Of a stretch of 64,000 bases of DNA, positions 1-11,143 are shown piece after piece. The position numbers and the translations under genes were made by a program. The stretch is from contig OY986970.1 of assembly GCA_963920575.1 (NCBI GenBank), forward strand, positions 24,881,869-24,945,868, in the 5' to 3' direction. Numbering within the stretch: position 1 is the stretch's first letter; each line of letters opens with the position of its first letter. The notes under the pieces are model-generated. The model did no database searches. It had not been told where the DNA came from and saw only the letters and a list, made by a program, of their open reading frames with translations. Source of the stretch: Narthecium ossifragum. Taxonomy: Eukaryota; Streptophyta; Magnoliopsida; Dioscoreales; Nartheciaceae.

Positions 1-91
1 TCCTATGAGTGATAGAATTACTCCTATGAATGAAAGATCCATTGCAAGAAATTTAAATAAAGAAAATTTTTTATTGCTGAATTAAAGGTAC

Positions 92-331
92 ATGAAGATA
101 AATAAAGCTACATTGAAAATAAAGATAAAAGGCTACATTGAAAATAAAGATAAAAGCTGGTTTGCTTTTGATTTCGGGAGAGATCTTCATCATCATCTTC
201 ATGCCTTTTATAATGCTCCTGGTATAACTGCTTTGGAACCATCTGGAACTGCTCTGGAACCGTTTGGAACCGTTAGAACTGAATCTGAAACCGTTAGAAC
301 TGAATCCGGAACCGTCAGAACTGAATCTTGA
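92..331. repeat. short tandem repeats (25 bp x2, 21 bp x3)
   Basis: A 25-bp unit is directly duplicated at 107-131 and 132-156. A 21-bp unit starting GGAACCGTTAGAACTGAATC occurs three times at 266-328 with few changes. The unit length is a multiple of three, so one frame reads as a repeated T-V-R-T-E-S peptide in a 79-codon ORF. I recognise no domain and do not call it a gene. Confidence 0.75.
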
Positions 332-876
332 TCAGCATCATCAGTTATTTATGACACTGCCATAAAATAGAGTGTCTTGTCTTCCACTGCAATTTGGCCG
401 ATGATAACCTTCAAATTTGGAAAACCTCTGAACATGAAAATTGTAGTTCTTCGAATTCCTTTTCTATCAGTCCAAAAACCAACCCATTTGGATATCATAT
501 GTGAAAGTTATGATCAAAATAGTCAAAACACTTTAACGACCACTATTAAAATAATCGACCAAAATATAGCCGATTGGATTCGGGCGATTGGACTTTGGTC
601 GATGAAATCGACCATTCTTTGGACGATGACATTTGAAAATTCGATCATTATTTACTATTTTACCACTGGACATTTTGGCTCCCAGTTTGACACAGTAAAC
701 AATAGAATCTGAATATCTCGTCAACAAGAAAGTTGTAAATCTTTTCATTCTCTTTCCAATGGTTTAAGAATCGACCAATTTGGATATTTGATGAAAAAGT
801 TATGGTCAAAATACTTCAACCATGTCAAAGCTAAAGATGATGACCATTTAATGACAATATTTATGAAATTACCATT
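332..876. other. degenerate non-coding repeat sequence, no gene
   Basis: Two diverged copies of a ~90-bp motif are visible at about 430-525 and 720-812. Each has an AGTT/GTAG-type start and ends near TTTGGATAT...AAAGTTATG. This style is common in untranslated parts of plant LTR retrotransposons. It is the target into which the LTR beginning at 877 inserted. I see no coding region. Confidence 0.4.
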
Positions 877-1090
877 TGTGAGGACCTGTCCCTCTACCCA
901 TGTGGCTCGTTGTAGACTGCAAGGGCAATTTGCTAAATTGCGCCTTGTTGGTTTGTTTCACACCCGCGTGTGCACACACTGGCATTGTTTGTGTTAGTGC
1001 TTATTTAGAATGGCTAGGTGGACCCGGGATCGGAAGACCCCAGCTCGGGTGCGCGGAAGCTTGCCTTTGGGGCAGCTGACGACCCTTGAG

Positions 1091-1203
1091 CGATCGATCG
1101 CTCCTTGGAGCGATCGATCGGACTCGTGAGCTAGTCGATCCGACTTGGCGTTGGGATCAACCCGGGGCGCGAGCGATCGATCGCTCCTTGGAGCGACCGA
1201 TCG
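1091..1203. repeat. GATCGATC hairpin pair in the family-A LTR
   Basis: Two 30-nt units, at 1091-1120 and 1174-1203, have arms CGATCGATCGCTC and the complement around a 4-nt CTTG loop. The first has a perfect 13-bp stem; the second has one mismatch. They lie upstream of the pyrimidine-rich leader. Confidence 0.9.
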
Positions 1204-1802
1204 GAATCGCGTCGGTGGCTTTTCTGCTTCGCGAGGACGGCCACCGCTGGCCGTCGCTCTCCCCTGTCAGAGGGGGGAGGACTTTCCCTCCCCTCCCCTC
1301 ACTTTTTCCCCCTTCCCCCGGCTTTCCCTCCCCCTTTCCCCTCCTTTTCTTCCCCTCCTCTTCCTCCTTCTCCTCCTTTTCTTCTTCCTTCCTTCTTTCT
1401 CTCCCGATGCTCTGTTCTTTCCCCAGTTTCCGGCAGCCCACTTCCTCACCTCCGTTCTCCCTCCTCCGATCATCTTTTTCGGCGTTCTAAGGCTCGTTGG
1501 ATTCGTGACAACGAGAGGAAGATCCCTGAAGTGGTTTGGAAGCTTGTCGGTGATTAACGATTAACGGGTAAGTTAGTTTGATTAACGATTTTTGATTAGT
1601 GTTTTCCGTTAATCCAACCGTTGGATGATTATGAATTTTGGATATGATGATCCCGATATATTCACCTATTGGTGGCTAAGTTGGATCTTGAATCCGATGT
1701 CGTTTGGACGTCGGATCGACGGGATCAATTTGCCCATAAGTAGAGGCTTTGAGTGTTTTTGATTATAATATTATATTTCGGAATATAATATTATATTGTT
1801 AC

Positions 1803-4293
1803 TGTCACACCCCGACCCAGAAAACCCATCCAGGACGGGGCGTGAGGGTCCTAGCACTATTCATCATCAACCGGCGCAGTACAAGCGGAAAGGATAAACA
1901 ATTTAAGCAAAAGTATTCCAGAGGCTAAGCATATTTTAATCATAATATAACATCAAGTCTTACAATATCTGAGTTCCAAAATACAGATTTATACAACATC
2001 CCAAAGGTTCTCCAAAAAGGGTACAACATGCATAATTATATATCAAAAAGTTACAACAGCCATATCCTCCAACCAAACTTCAGACGCCTCTGGATGTACT
2101 CGCGCCGCCAAAAGCCGAACCTGCTGGCTCCACTGAGGAGGAACTGCCGCCTGCACTTGCAAACGCAGCCCGGGTAGGAATGGGCAAAAAGCCCAGTAGG
2201 GTTCTACTCTACGGCACACTAAAGGGAGGAAAACAACAACAGTGTTGTCCCCCAGCCTAAGTCTAAAGGATGCCACGGGTCCCATAACCCACCGATGTCC
2301 CAAGGGTTCCTGTCATGAAACCTCTCTCCTGAACATGTTACCAGGAGGACCACGGAAACAGTAACATGCAGGCTCTAACCCTTACCCAGCAGGGATACCA
2401 CTGCCTGGGGACCACGTCGGGAACTCCTCGGTTGCATCCTTAGCATTTGGGCTTGGAAGACAACACGACCTCTAAACCTCAAACAAAGATTCAAGCCGAC
2501 TATCGCAATCCTCAATCATCAGAGATTCAGATCGACAATCACACCCTACTCCTGACTACCCAGCCACGGTCCTAAGGCTAGATCCGAGCTACCCGAGAGC
2601 CTCGGATCGGCGACCCAAGACATCGCCCGCCTAACCTCAAATGCCTCTAATGCATACAATGCATGAGCTTAAGCAAGCATCTAATCCTAGATGTCTCTAT
2701 ATGTCACATCAACTGTTATAAGTTCAACAGATATACAATAGCTCTCGGCACTCGCCGGCAAGAGGCTAAGGTTCCACAATTCCTCATTAGCTAGCACTCA
2801 TAGCTAGCTAATGGTTAAGTAAGCAACCAGACATTTAATTTCTATTAAACTTGAATTAAATGCAAACACGACCATACGTTTGCTAAAAAGGGGAGAAGCT
2901 CGGATCAAATCTCAAACCCGATGAAAACCCTTTGAAAACCTCATCAAATCCATCTATAATCCTCCCAACACGTTTAAGACTCAATCAAAGTTGAAAGCCA
3001 TTTAAGAAGAACCAAAGAACATTGTTCAAAGGATCACGGACGATGCCACGGTCGATCCGTGGATCGACCGTGAGACCCATACGAAGAAAACCAAGGGCGA
3101 CGGTCGATCCAACCATCGACCCTGAGAAGCCCAAAACCAAGCAGAGCCTGACGGTCGATCCGACGGTCGACCGTCAGGTAAATGGCGAAAAAGCGAAGGC
3201 CCCACGGTCGATCGATCCATCGACCCTGGGGACCCAAAAACTCGACAGAGCCCGACGGTCGATCCGACGGTCGACCGTCAGGCCCAGAGAAAATATACTA
3301 AAGCATGACGGTCGATACACAGATCGACCGTCGAGCTGACGGTCGATGCACCGATCGACCGTCGAGCTCTAGACGCAAAATACCAGAAATCCTAATTCTA
3401 AGATTTCAAGAATCAAAATATGTTAGAATACAATCAAATTTTGCAAGCAAGTATATTTTGAGGTGAGGAAACTAATGGTGTAAAGAAATCCAGTTTTTAA
3501 CGGTTAAATCCCATTTTAGGTCTGAAAAACCAAAAACCGACGAAACCGTGAGATACGGAAACTAACCATTATAACACCAGTTTTGCAATGCAAGAATACA
3601 AGGAATGAGCTACATTACATAGGCAAGGATCTACAAGCATGCTATCATGGTATTCACAGCAAAAACACAAACATCCTAACCTAGTAGAACCCGATCCAAG
3701 GATCGAGGTAGAAACACCTACCTTAAACGCAATCCCAGCTTCTCCACGCGTCCAGCCAACCTTGCCACGAAGATCCGCTACTCAGCCCCTCCAAGATCAA
3801 GCCCAACCGAAGGAGAGGGAAGAAGGGGGGAAGAAGAGGAGACGTCGGTGGAGAAGAGAAGGGAGAACCAACCAAAGAAAGAGAAGAAGGGAAGGAGAGA
3901 AGAGAGGAGAGAAGAGAGGGGAGTGGGTGTGGGTTGGAGCCAACTGCTCCAACCACCCTCCACTCACCAGGCCCCTAATGGGCCGGATCCTCTCTAACGG
4001 GCCAAAAACCCGTTGACCCGCTAACGAGCCCGATAGCGAGCTCTAGCGCGCCCGAGCTGGGATCTTCCGATCCCGGGTCCGCCTAACCATCCTAAACAAC
4101 CACACACATCAATCCAAGCCCGTGGGTGCAATGCGGGTGTGAAACCGACCACCAGGGGGCATATTTACCAAAATGCACATGGGATCCAAACCGTCACACG
4201 ATCGCCCGATCGTGCCCGACGTGGAACCAAACCAACAGGAAACCGGCTCTCGAACCACGTGGTCGAGTCAGGTCTGAGGGGCGGGCCCTCACA
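1803..4293 (-). mobile_element. nested solo LTR, family B, inverted
   Basis: On the + strand it begins TGTCACACCCCGACCC and ends GGGCCCTCACA, the reverse complement of the TGTGAGG...GTGTGACA ends seen at 8609-11138. Flanks are GTTAC (1798-1802) and GCTAC (4294-4298), a 5-bp duplication with one change. Length is 2491 bp, with no gag-pol. Reading the minus strand gives U3, a purine/pyrimidine-biased leader (3810-3920) and a hairpin array. The order of events is clear: the family-A LTR at 877-5411 was present first and this one landed inside it. Open frames across 3022-4016 are by-products of the low-complexity arrays. Confidence 0.88.
3047..3365. repeat. GGTCGATC hairpin array in the family-B LTR
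   Basis: Repeated units have CACGGTCGATC/GATCGACCGTG or TGACGGTCGATC arms. The one at 3047-3072 is a perfect 12-bp stem with a 2-nt loop. The inter-hairpin motif GACAGAGCC occurs at 3244-3252. The homologous array of the sister LTR is at 9425-9725. Confidence 0.9.
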
Positions 4294-5416
4294 GCTACTA
4301 TTCATCAGTGGTTTTCGGGATTGCTTCCCGTTGCAGGAGTTCGCGGTTGACGGTCGTGGTACCGTCGTAATGCCGGGACCCGCTGCGAATCGGCTGGCAG
4401 TGGTCGGTGGTACCGCTGCAGCGATCCAGTAGACTTTTATGATGCTTGACATACTGTTGCATGCTTTGCTTCTTATATGTGTATGTCATAGCATGCATTG
4501 TTGTTGTGTGCATTAGTTGCATTGGTTAGGGCGTGGGTGATCTTTGGGTCGCCGTCCCGAGGCTGGAAGCTCGGACTTAGCCCTAGGACCGGGGTTGGGT
4601 GGTTTGGACCCGGTTTGAATTGTGGTGTCCAGTCGATTCGATGATAGGCTTAGTTGACTGGTACACTTGTGGCTTGATGATTGTAGAGGTCGTGTCGGCC
4701 TCGAGTCGGATCTGAGGTGTAGCTGGTGTCCGGTGTTCCTAAAACTCTTGAGTAGAGGAGTTACCTACTCAGTGGTGTCTTTTTCCACCAAACAGTGTTC
4801 AGTGTCCTGTTGAGAGTTAGCAGTGTCGTTTCCTGCTACTGAGTGTGACCTGACATGTGACCAGTCCGGCTGGAAGTCCATGATCGTGGGCCTCAGGGAC
4901 ACGCGGTGGGGTTATGGGACCCCTGTATACACCCAGGTTCTACTTGAGGGCGACACTGTTGCGTTTCCCTCTTCCTTCTGTGTGTCGTAGTGTAGATCCT
5001 TACTGAGCTTAGTGCTCACTCCTACCCGGGCTGCGTTTTGCAGGTGCAGGCGTCAGTTCTTCTTCGTTGGCCCCTACCGGGCAGTTGGTTGGCGGTGCGG
5101 CGGCGCCATGTGGAGTCTGAGAGGTGGTGATCCGTTACTATTTTTATCCTTATGTTAGATAGTCTCCTACGGGAGTGATGTTGTATTTTGAATCTTCCCC
5201 TCTCCGTGGATTTGTATATTAACACTTTGAGTTTTAATCTGTGGTTCGAGGTTATGCTAATCATTGTTGTTTTAATTGAGGGTGCTTTTAGTGAACTGTT
5301 AGGGAGACCAATAGGTTAGAGGGAACCCTCGCCAGCTTTGTTTTCCGCGTTTTATAAGTTCCGGTTCGCGTCGCCCGGCCCGGTTGGGCTTTCGCGGGTC
5401 GGGGCGCGACACCATT

Positions 5417-5779
5417 GATCTTGTCAATCGCCCAAATGACTTTAGGATATGGTTATATTTATGGCTAACAGAAGGCAACTCATTGCTTATGGTCTTTTAT
5501 TCCCAGCTATTTGATAAAATGTGTAGTTGATGCATTAAAAGATAGATAGGAAGATCTGTACTTTATACTACGCCTTGGTTATAATATGACATTTTAATAA
5601 ATTAATTACAGAGAATCTCTTGAAAAAATAATTAATATCACAAAACCTCATGAAAGCATAAGATCAATGCAAAACCCTTAGGGATTAGCTTAATGCAAAT
5701 ATATATAGGAAAATTGAGGCTGATATGTAGTAAAAGTAGTTGGTTGTTTACATCTTTTATAGCATTTTAGAATACAATA
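5417..5779. other. AT-rich sequence, no gene seen
   Basis: No conserved frame or repeat boundary is visible between the end of the LTR and the Copia fragment. It may be upstream sequence of the same degenerate Copia element. Confidence 0.4.
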
Positions 5780-6545
5780 GAGAATCATCTCAACTGTCGG
5801 ATCAAGATTTTTCGATTAGACGGTGGCGATTTCGTCAACAATGCCTTCAAGGAGTTCCTCTCTCCTAAAGGCATCTCCCATCAGCTTGCTTGTCATATAC
5901 GCTGCAATAAAACAGCGTCGTCGACCGGAAGCATCGTCGTATCATCGAGACAATAATTTCCTGGCTATCAACATCTCTCGAACCTCTTCGTTTTTGGAAT
6001 GCGATGGTCATTACTGCAGTCTATCTTATCAATCGGCTATCATCACCTTCATTACACCGCTCGATTATCAATTCTTTCGAGTTTTTGGATGTCTTTGTTA
6101 GTTGTGGTTGCAGCCATATAGTGCCCACAAGCTTGAACCGTGGTCGAAGTCTTGTGTGTTCTTGGGTTATTGCCATAGCAGTAAAGGATACAAATGTTAT
6201 GATATAAATTCAGAAATCACCTATAAATACTGACATGTTTGCTTCTGTGAAGAAGAATTCCCATTTGCCATCGCATCTCCCTTATCATCTTCTCCATTTC
6301 AAGGTCCTTCACTCCCTGCTCTTCGTGCCTCCCTCCAATCCTCTCTACTGTTGCAAACATTGAAACCCTCACACCAAACCTCTCACCAACTTTTCCACCT
6401 TATCCTCAATCTTTCACTGCTTTATCATCACCACAATCCACTACAGAAAGTTATTCCTCTCCTACTCCATCACAAAATCTGCATTCTATGACTACAAGAG
6501 CCAAATCTGGAAAAAACCAAAAAGAAGATTCCTCTTAGTATCAAC
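5780..6545 (+). pseudogene. Ty1/copia integrase to mid-pol fragment
   Basis: Conceptual translation with frame changes shows Copia pol landmarks in order. NNAFKEFLSPKGISHQL and a degraded YTPQQN...RKHR region (integrase core end) come first. WNAMVITAVYLINRLSS follows, then FRVFGCLC, a KLEPWSKSCVFLGY block, KGYKCYD, and a MTTRAKSG block at 6488-6511. These are spread over three frames with several stops, so it is a relic. The left end is undefined. The right end is cut at 6550 by the LTR that starts at 6551. RT and RNase H are absent. Confidence 0.75.
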
Positions 6546-6550
6546 ACAAT

Positions 6551-6887
6551 TGTGAGGACTCGTGTCTCTACACCTGGTCTGACCGCATAGGTCGGATCCA
6601 TGGGATCGATTGGTTTTGTTTCGCGTAGGGTGTGATCTGGTGATCACGTTGCTCTTTGTGACTCTGAAGGGCATTTTGATAATTTGCCATTGTAGAGTCG
6701 GGTTTCACACGCGCTGGTGCACACAAAACCCCGTGAATGATGTTTGTACGATACATGAACATAGTAGCGAGATTAGGAGTCGCCATTATTAGCCAAATTC
6801 AAGATAGAGTTGCTATTCTGAGTCCTCCAATGGGAGTGACTCGGTGATGGTTGTCCTCTACCTCATGCTATATGCCTTTATTTTTAT
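6551..6887 (+). mobile_element. 5' fragment of a TGTGAGG-type LTR
   Basis: It begins TGTGAGGACTCGTG and follows the same plan as the LTRs at 877 and 8609: the GGTCTGACCGCAT block, the GGCATTTTGATAATTTGCC block and the TTTCACACGCG block. It inserted into the Copia fragment. It was itself cut by the Mutator-like element at 6888, and a remainder may continue after 8286. I could not find its 3' terminus, so the full extent is unknown. Confidence 0.7.
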
Positions 6888-8276
6888 GGGTTATTTACTT
6901 TTGTATCCTTGGAAACTTCTTAAATTACAAATATACCCATACAATCTTTAGCTTCACATATATACCCTTCAAAACATTAAGAAAATGTTAAACATGCCCT
7001 CCGGTTAACAGTATCATGAATATTGACGGAATATGCTTAACGCCGTCAAAGAAGCCTTGTTAAAAGACAACTATACCCCTGTGCTACCGTTGTAGCATGG
7101 GTTCACATATAAGGATGATGAGGTTGTCTTCTCTACTGGATCTAGGGTTCCTACTGAACCAGAGCTAGGGCTTCGCCATAGCTAGGGCTTCTGATCCAGC
7201 CGGAGGAGTCGTCGCCGTCGCCCAGCCAGGAGGAAGGAACCCATCTACGCCGAGGAGCTTGCCGTCGCCCGGCCCGAGAAAGGAGCCCCGTCATCTTCCT
7301 CAACCGACGGAACCCAAAGAACCCATCTCTGTTCCAGCCAGCGAAAGAACCCAAAGAACTCGTCGTCCTCCTCTGCTCCAGCCGGCGGAACCCATCGAAG
7401 CCCGCCGCATCAAACTCCACATCCGCCGAAACCCATACTCCATCGGCATCACCCTCTCCGACGCCTCATCATCAACCCCCAACGGTGCTTCCCCTGTTCT
7501 CTGTTTCCAGCTAGTCCCCTCGACGGCGACGGAGATCGGACCGGGTGCTCCCTCAACTCCAACGGCCTAAAGACTCCAGGATCGGAGATATCTAGCTGCC
7601 ATACCTCCACAGTGACGAAGCCCAGATCCAGGTGCTGCGGCTGCCCCTATCTTCACCAACCTTGAAGCTTGGACACTGTCGACCAAGGAGCTTCGTCAAC
7701 TTTATCTGCGACGTGCCGGCGGCTTCAAAGCTCGGGCGGTGCTTCCTCAAGTTTATATCCGGCAGCTCCTCTGTTCCCAGCCGACGTCCTCTGTTCCTAG
7801 CCGACGTCCTCTGTTTCCAACCGACGCCTCCATAACTCTAACTCCAACGGCGGCCTCGAGTCTTCACCGACGAAGTTTGGACGCCACCTTCGTGGCCAAG
7901 ACCTCCCTTGTCCCAGCTGCCACATTCCAGCAACAACGAGCTCCGGCCATACGTCCCCGGCGACGAAGCTTTGGAGCTTGAACAGTGCTTCTCCAACTTT
8001 ATCCAAGGCTGCCCCAACTATATTCGACATTCTCAATTCTATTAGCTGTTCTTCCACGGCGACAGTGCTTCTCCAACTTTATCCGGGGCAATTAAGTAAT
8101 TTTGCCCAGCCTGGTTAGATTTCAACTATGGTTAAGTTAGCTCTATGTACGGACTTTGACGGAAGGGCATGGTTAACATTTTCTCAATGTTTTGAGGGGT
8201 ATATATGTGAAGGTAAAGATTGTAGGGGTATATTTGTAATTTAAGAAGTTTACAAGGATACAAAAGTAAATAACCC
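6888..8276. mobile_element. non-autonomous Mutator-like element with long TIRs (possible Pack-MULE)
   Basis: Terminal inverted repeats of about 115 bp begin GGGTTATTTACTTTTGTATC and end with its complement. The flanks are a perfect 9-bp target-site duplication TATTTTTAT (6879-6887 and 8277-8285), the size made by Mutator-superfamily transposases. No transposase is present. The 1389-bp element encloses a GC-rich interior (about 7140-8090) with exon-like codon texture. It includes tandem copies of a CTCTGTTCCCAGCCGACGTC-like unit near 7765-7830 and of GTGCTTCTCCAACTTTATCC at 7985 and 8064. That is what a captured gene fragment looks like, but I recognise no protein. Small ORFs at 7259-7570 (+), 7632-7835 (+) and 7151-7420 (-) lie here and are not convincing genes. 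Confidence 0.88.
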
Positions 8277-8285
8277 TATTTTTAT

Positions 8286-8608
8286 ATTGTATTTGGGTCA
8301 AATTTCGGAGATGAATTTCCCTCAAGGGAGTAGGATTGTGGGCCTTTTTGAACAAATATAAGACTTCCTTGTACTTACGGAAATTGCAAGGGTTTTTCTA
8401 CAAATTTCCCACCCACACCAACTCTTTTCTCTTTTCCCCTTTATTTCCCCTCTTCTTCTCCCCTTTTGTTTCCTTAGTACTGGTCCCTATATATATATAT
8501 ATAGTACTATAGCAAAGCCGAATGTATGTGTTTTTCTCGGATTTTTGTTGGTTTTCAAGCTTGATGTTCGTGTTTTCTAGCTTCTAACTTGTTATCCTCC
8601 ATCTGACC
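8286..8608. other. retroelement remnant between two insertions; no gene
   Basis: A pyrimidine-rich stretch (8400-8470) is followed by a ~60-bp segment around GTATGTGTTTTTCTCGGATT (8520-8560). That segment recurs at 11195-11255 on the other side of the solo LTR. It is probably leader sequence of the LTR element begun at 6551 or of a relative. Confidence 0.45.
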
Positions 8609-8878
8609 TGTGAGGACCCGTACCTCCAACCTGGTCCGACCGCGTTAGGTCGAGGGTCTGGGTTTGTGGTTTGGCTCGGTTGGCCTTGGGATGTGATCGG
8701 TTGATCGCATCGCCGTTTTGACCCCAGTGGCATTTTGGTAAATATGCTCCCTGCTGGTCAGTTTCACACCCGCGTTGCACACATAGCCTTTGATTGATGT
8801 ATGTGTTTGATTAGAACCTTTAGGGCGCTTCCGATCGGGAGAGATCGAGTCGGACGGCTGTGATGGATTCCAGCTTTC

Positions 8879-8886
8879 TATTTAAA
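8879..8886 (+). promoter_or_regulatory. TATA box of the family-B LTR
   Basis: TATTTAAA lies 270 bp into the LTR, just before a C/T-rich leader. This fixes the sense orientation of TGTGAGG...GTGTGACA elements. Confidence 0.6.
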
Positions 8887-9424
8887 CCCTTTCCTTTCTC
8901 ACTCTCCTTTCCTTTTCTTCTCCTCCGGCCTTTCTTTCTCTCTTCTCCCTCTTTCCTTCGGCTGAGATAGGGCTTGGAGGGTTGATCTTCACGGAGCGGA
9001 TCTTGGCGATCGGACTTGGGGGATGCGTGGAGGAGCTGCCCGATCTCTTCAAGTAGGTGTTTCTACCTCGATCTTTGGATCGGGTTCTTCTAGGATAGGT
9101 TTTATGCCTTTTCGCTGTAGGAATACTTGTTAGAATGTGGTGTAATTCATTGTGCATGTGTTATAGATGCCTTGAAGTATTCCTACCTCGCGATTTACGT
9201 ATTTTAACGGCTGGTTTTCCGTATTCTCGCCGTTTATCGGTTTTCGGCCATTTTAACCTAAATTGGAGATTTAACCGTCAGAAATGGGATTTCTTTATAC
9301 CATTGGTTTCCCCATCATCTTTTATGTATGCTTGCAAAGTTTCATCGAATTTCAACTTGGTTTGATCCTTGAAATCCAAGAAATTGGATTTCCGGCACTG
9401 TTCTGAAGAACTGTGCCTAAGGCT

Positions 9425-9725
9425 CGACTGTCGATCGGTGCATCGACCGTCAAGTGTTGTTTTACACTTTCTGGGTCTGGCGGTCGACCGTTGGATCGAC
9501 CGTCAGGCTCTGTCGGGATTTTAGCCTCCCACGGTCGATGGGTCGATCGACCGTGGGTTCTCTCTCTTTTCATCCTGCCTCACGGTCGACCGTCGGATCG
9601 GCCCATCGACCGTCGCCCATGTGGTTTTCCTCGTTTTGGCCCCACGGTCGATCGGTGGATCGACCGTGACATCGTCCGTGGCCTCACGGTCGATCGGTGG
9701 ATCGACCGTGACATCGACCGTGGGC
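9425..9725. repeat. GGTCGATC hairpin array in the family-B LTR
   Basis: About seven hairpin units. The cleanest, at 9642-9667 and 9684-9709, have arms CACGGTCGATC and the complement around GGTG. The array sits in the putative leader intron, downstream of the TATA box. The complement of GACAGAGCC (GGCTCTGTC) is at 9506-9514. Confidence 0.9.
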
Positions 9726-11143
9726 CCTTGAACATGGTTTTATGGCTTTTCTTGGATGGCTTTCAATCGTGATTGATCTTTAAACATGTTGGGAAGTTTA
9801 TAAGTGGATTTTGTAGAGCTTTCAAAGGATTTCTATCGGGTTTGAGGATCGTTCGAGTATTTCCCGTTTTGGGCAAATCTATGGTTTTTGATTGCATTTA
9901 ATACTTAGTTGAATGGTAGTTAAATGCTTTTGGTTTGCTTAGCCATTAGCTAGCTATGAGTGCTAGCTAATGTGGAATTGTGAAACCTTAGCCTCTTGCC
10001 GGCGTGTGCCGAGGGCTATTGTATAAATGTGGCCAGTTACCCGTGGGGTAACTGTGGAACTTTAGTCTGTCAGGTGCAAGAGAGCACTGAAGGCTATTGT
10101 ATATATGTATTCATGCTTTGCTCAGATTTTTGTTGGTTAGCATAGATAATCTGTATTTGAGGCCTTTGCTATGCTTACCCTTTGGCTAGCTGCCTAGCCA
10201 TGTATGATTAATGACATCTTGTTGCATGCTTATATCTTGTTATCTGTGTCTGAGCATTGCATGCATCTTGATTGCATTAGAGGCATTTGAGGTTAGGCGG
10301 GCGATGGGTTGATCGCCGATCCGAGGCTCTCGGGTAGCTCATATCTAGCCTTAGGACCGCGGCTGGGTAGTCAGGATTAGGGTGTGATTGTTGATCAGAA
10401 TCTCATGCTATTGAGGATGCATGCTAGTTGACTTTGATCATTGCTTGAGGTTTAGAGGTCGTGTTGGTCTCCCAAGGCTAAGTGCTAAGGATGTGATCGA
10501 TGTGTTCCCGACGTGGTCCCCAGGCAGTGGTATCCCTGCTGGGTAAGGGTGATCCTGTATGGTACTGTTCCCCTGTTAGTGCTTAGGGTGATCTTGGCAA
10601 CATGTACAAGAGAGAGGTTCATGACAGGAGCCCTTGGGACATCGATGGGTTATGGGACCCGTGACATTCGTTAGACTTGAGCTGGGAGACAACACTGCTG
10701 TTGTTTTCTTCCCTTCAGTGTGCCGTAGAGTAGAACCCTACTGAGCTTATCGCTCACTCCTACCCGGGCTGCGTTTGCAGGTGCAGGCGCCAGTTCTTCT
10801 TCAGTAGAGCCGGCGGATCAGCTTTGGTGGTGCGACTACTTCCAGAGGTGCTTGAGGTTGCTGGAGGATTATTTGTTGTACTTTTAACAGATTTTGTAAA
10901 TTATGTACATTTCGAGGACTTTTGAGATTAATGTATAATATCCTTTCATTGGAAGATTTGTATCAAATATTGAATAGTACAACTGATGTTATGTAAATTG
11001 AATTTCTATTTCACCTCTGGATTACATTTGTTTAAGTTTTTTTTATAATTCCGCTTGTATCGCGCCACTTGGAGATGAATAGTGTAGGTTTCCCCTCACG
11101 CCTCGGTTCGGATGGGTTTTCTGGGTCGGGGTGTGACACGACC

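Larger units (their letters stand above)
877..5411 (+). mobile_element. solo LTR, Ty3/gypsy-like family A, interrupted by a nested LTR
   Basis: The element starts TGTGAGGACC and ends GGGGCGCGACA. It is flanked by a perfect 5-bp target-site duplication CCATT (872-876 and 5412-5416), so both ends are firm. The segment 1803-4293 is a later inverted insertion; without it the LTR is about 2.04 kb. No gag-pol is present, so this is a solo LTR left by LTR-LTR recombination. A pyrimidine-rich leader lies at 1270-1440. The 3' part carries CCCGGGCTGCG followed by TTTTGCAG at 5025-5042, which looks like a splice acceptor within the LTR leader. The 3' end matches the reverse complement of the LTR at 21945-24245, so both belong to one family. 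Long LTRs of this style are typical of Tekay/Del chromoviruses, but without internal sequence the lineage is inference. Confidence 0.9.
8609..11138 (+). mobile_element. solo LTR, family B, complete
   Basis: It starts TGTGAGGACCCG and ends GGTCGGGGTGTGACA. Flanks are TGACC (8604-8608) and CGACC (11139-11143), a 5-bp duplication with one transition. Length is 2530 bp and no gag-pol is present. A TATA-like TATTTAAA at 8879-8886 precedes a pyrimidine-rich leader. A splice-donor-like AAGTAGGTG lies near 9051. An acceptor-like GCGTTTGCAG lies near 10782-10791, followed by GTGCAGGCG, which suggests a leader intron of about 1.7 kb inside the LTR. It closely resembles the reverse complement of 1803-4293. 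ORFs at 9135-9365, 9352-9573 and 9413-9772 are incidental. Confidence 0.9.

Noticed and set aside
1086..1564. Overlapping ORFs of ~134-139 codons
   Set aside because: They arise from a C/T-rich LTR leader; the frames are Ser/Pro/Phe low complexity.
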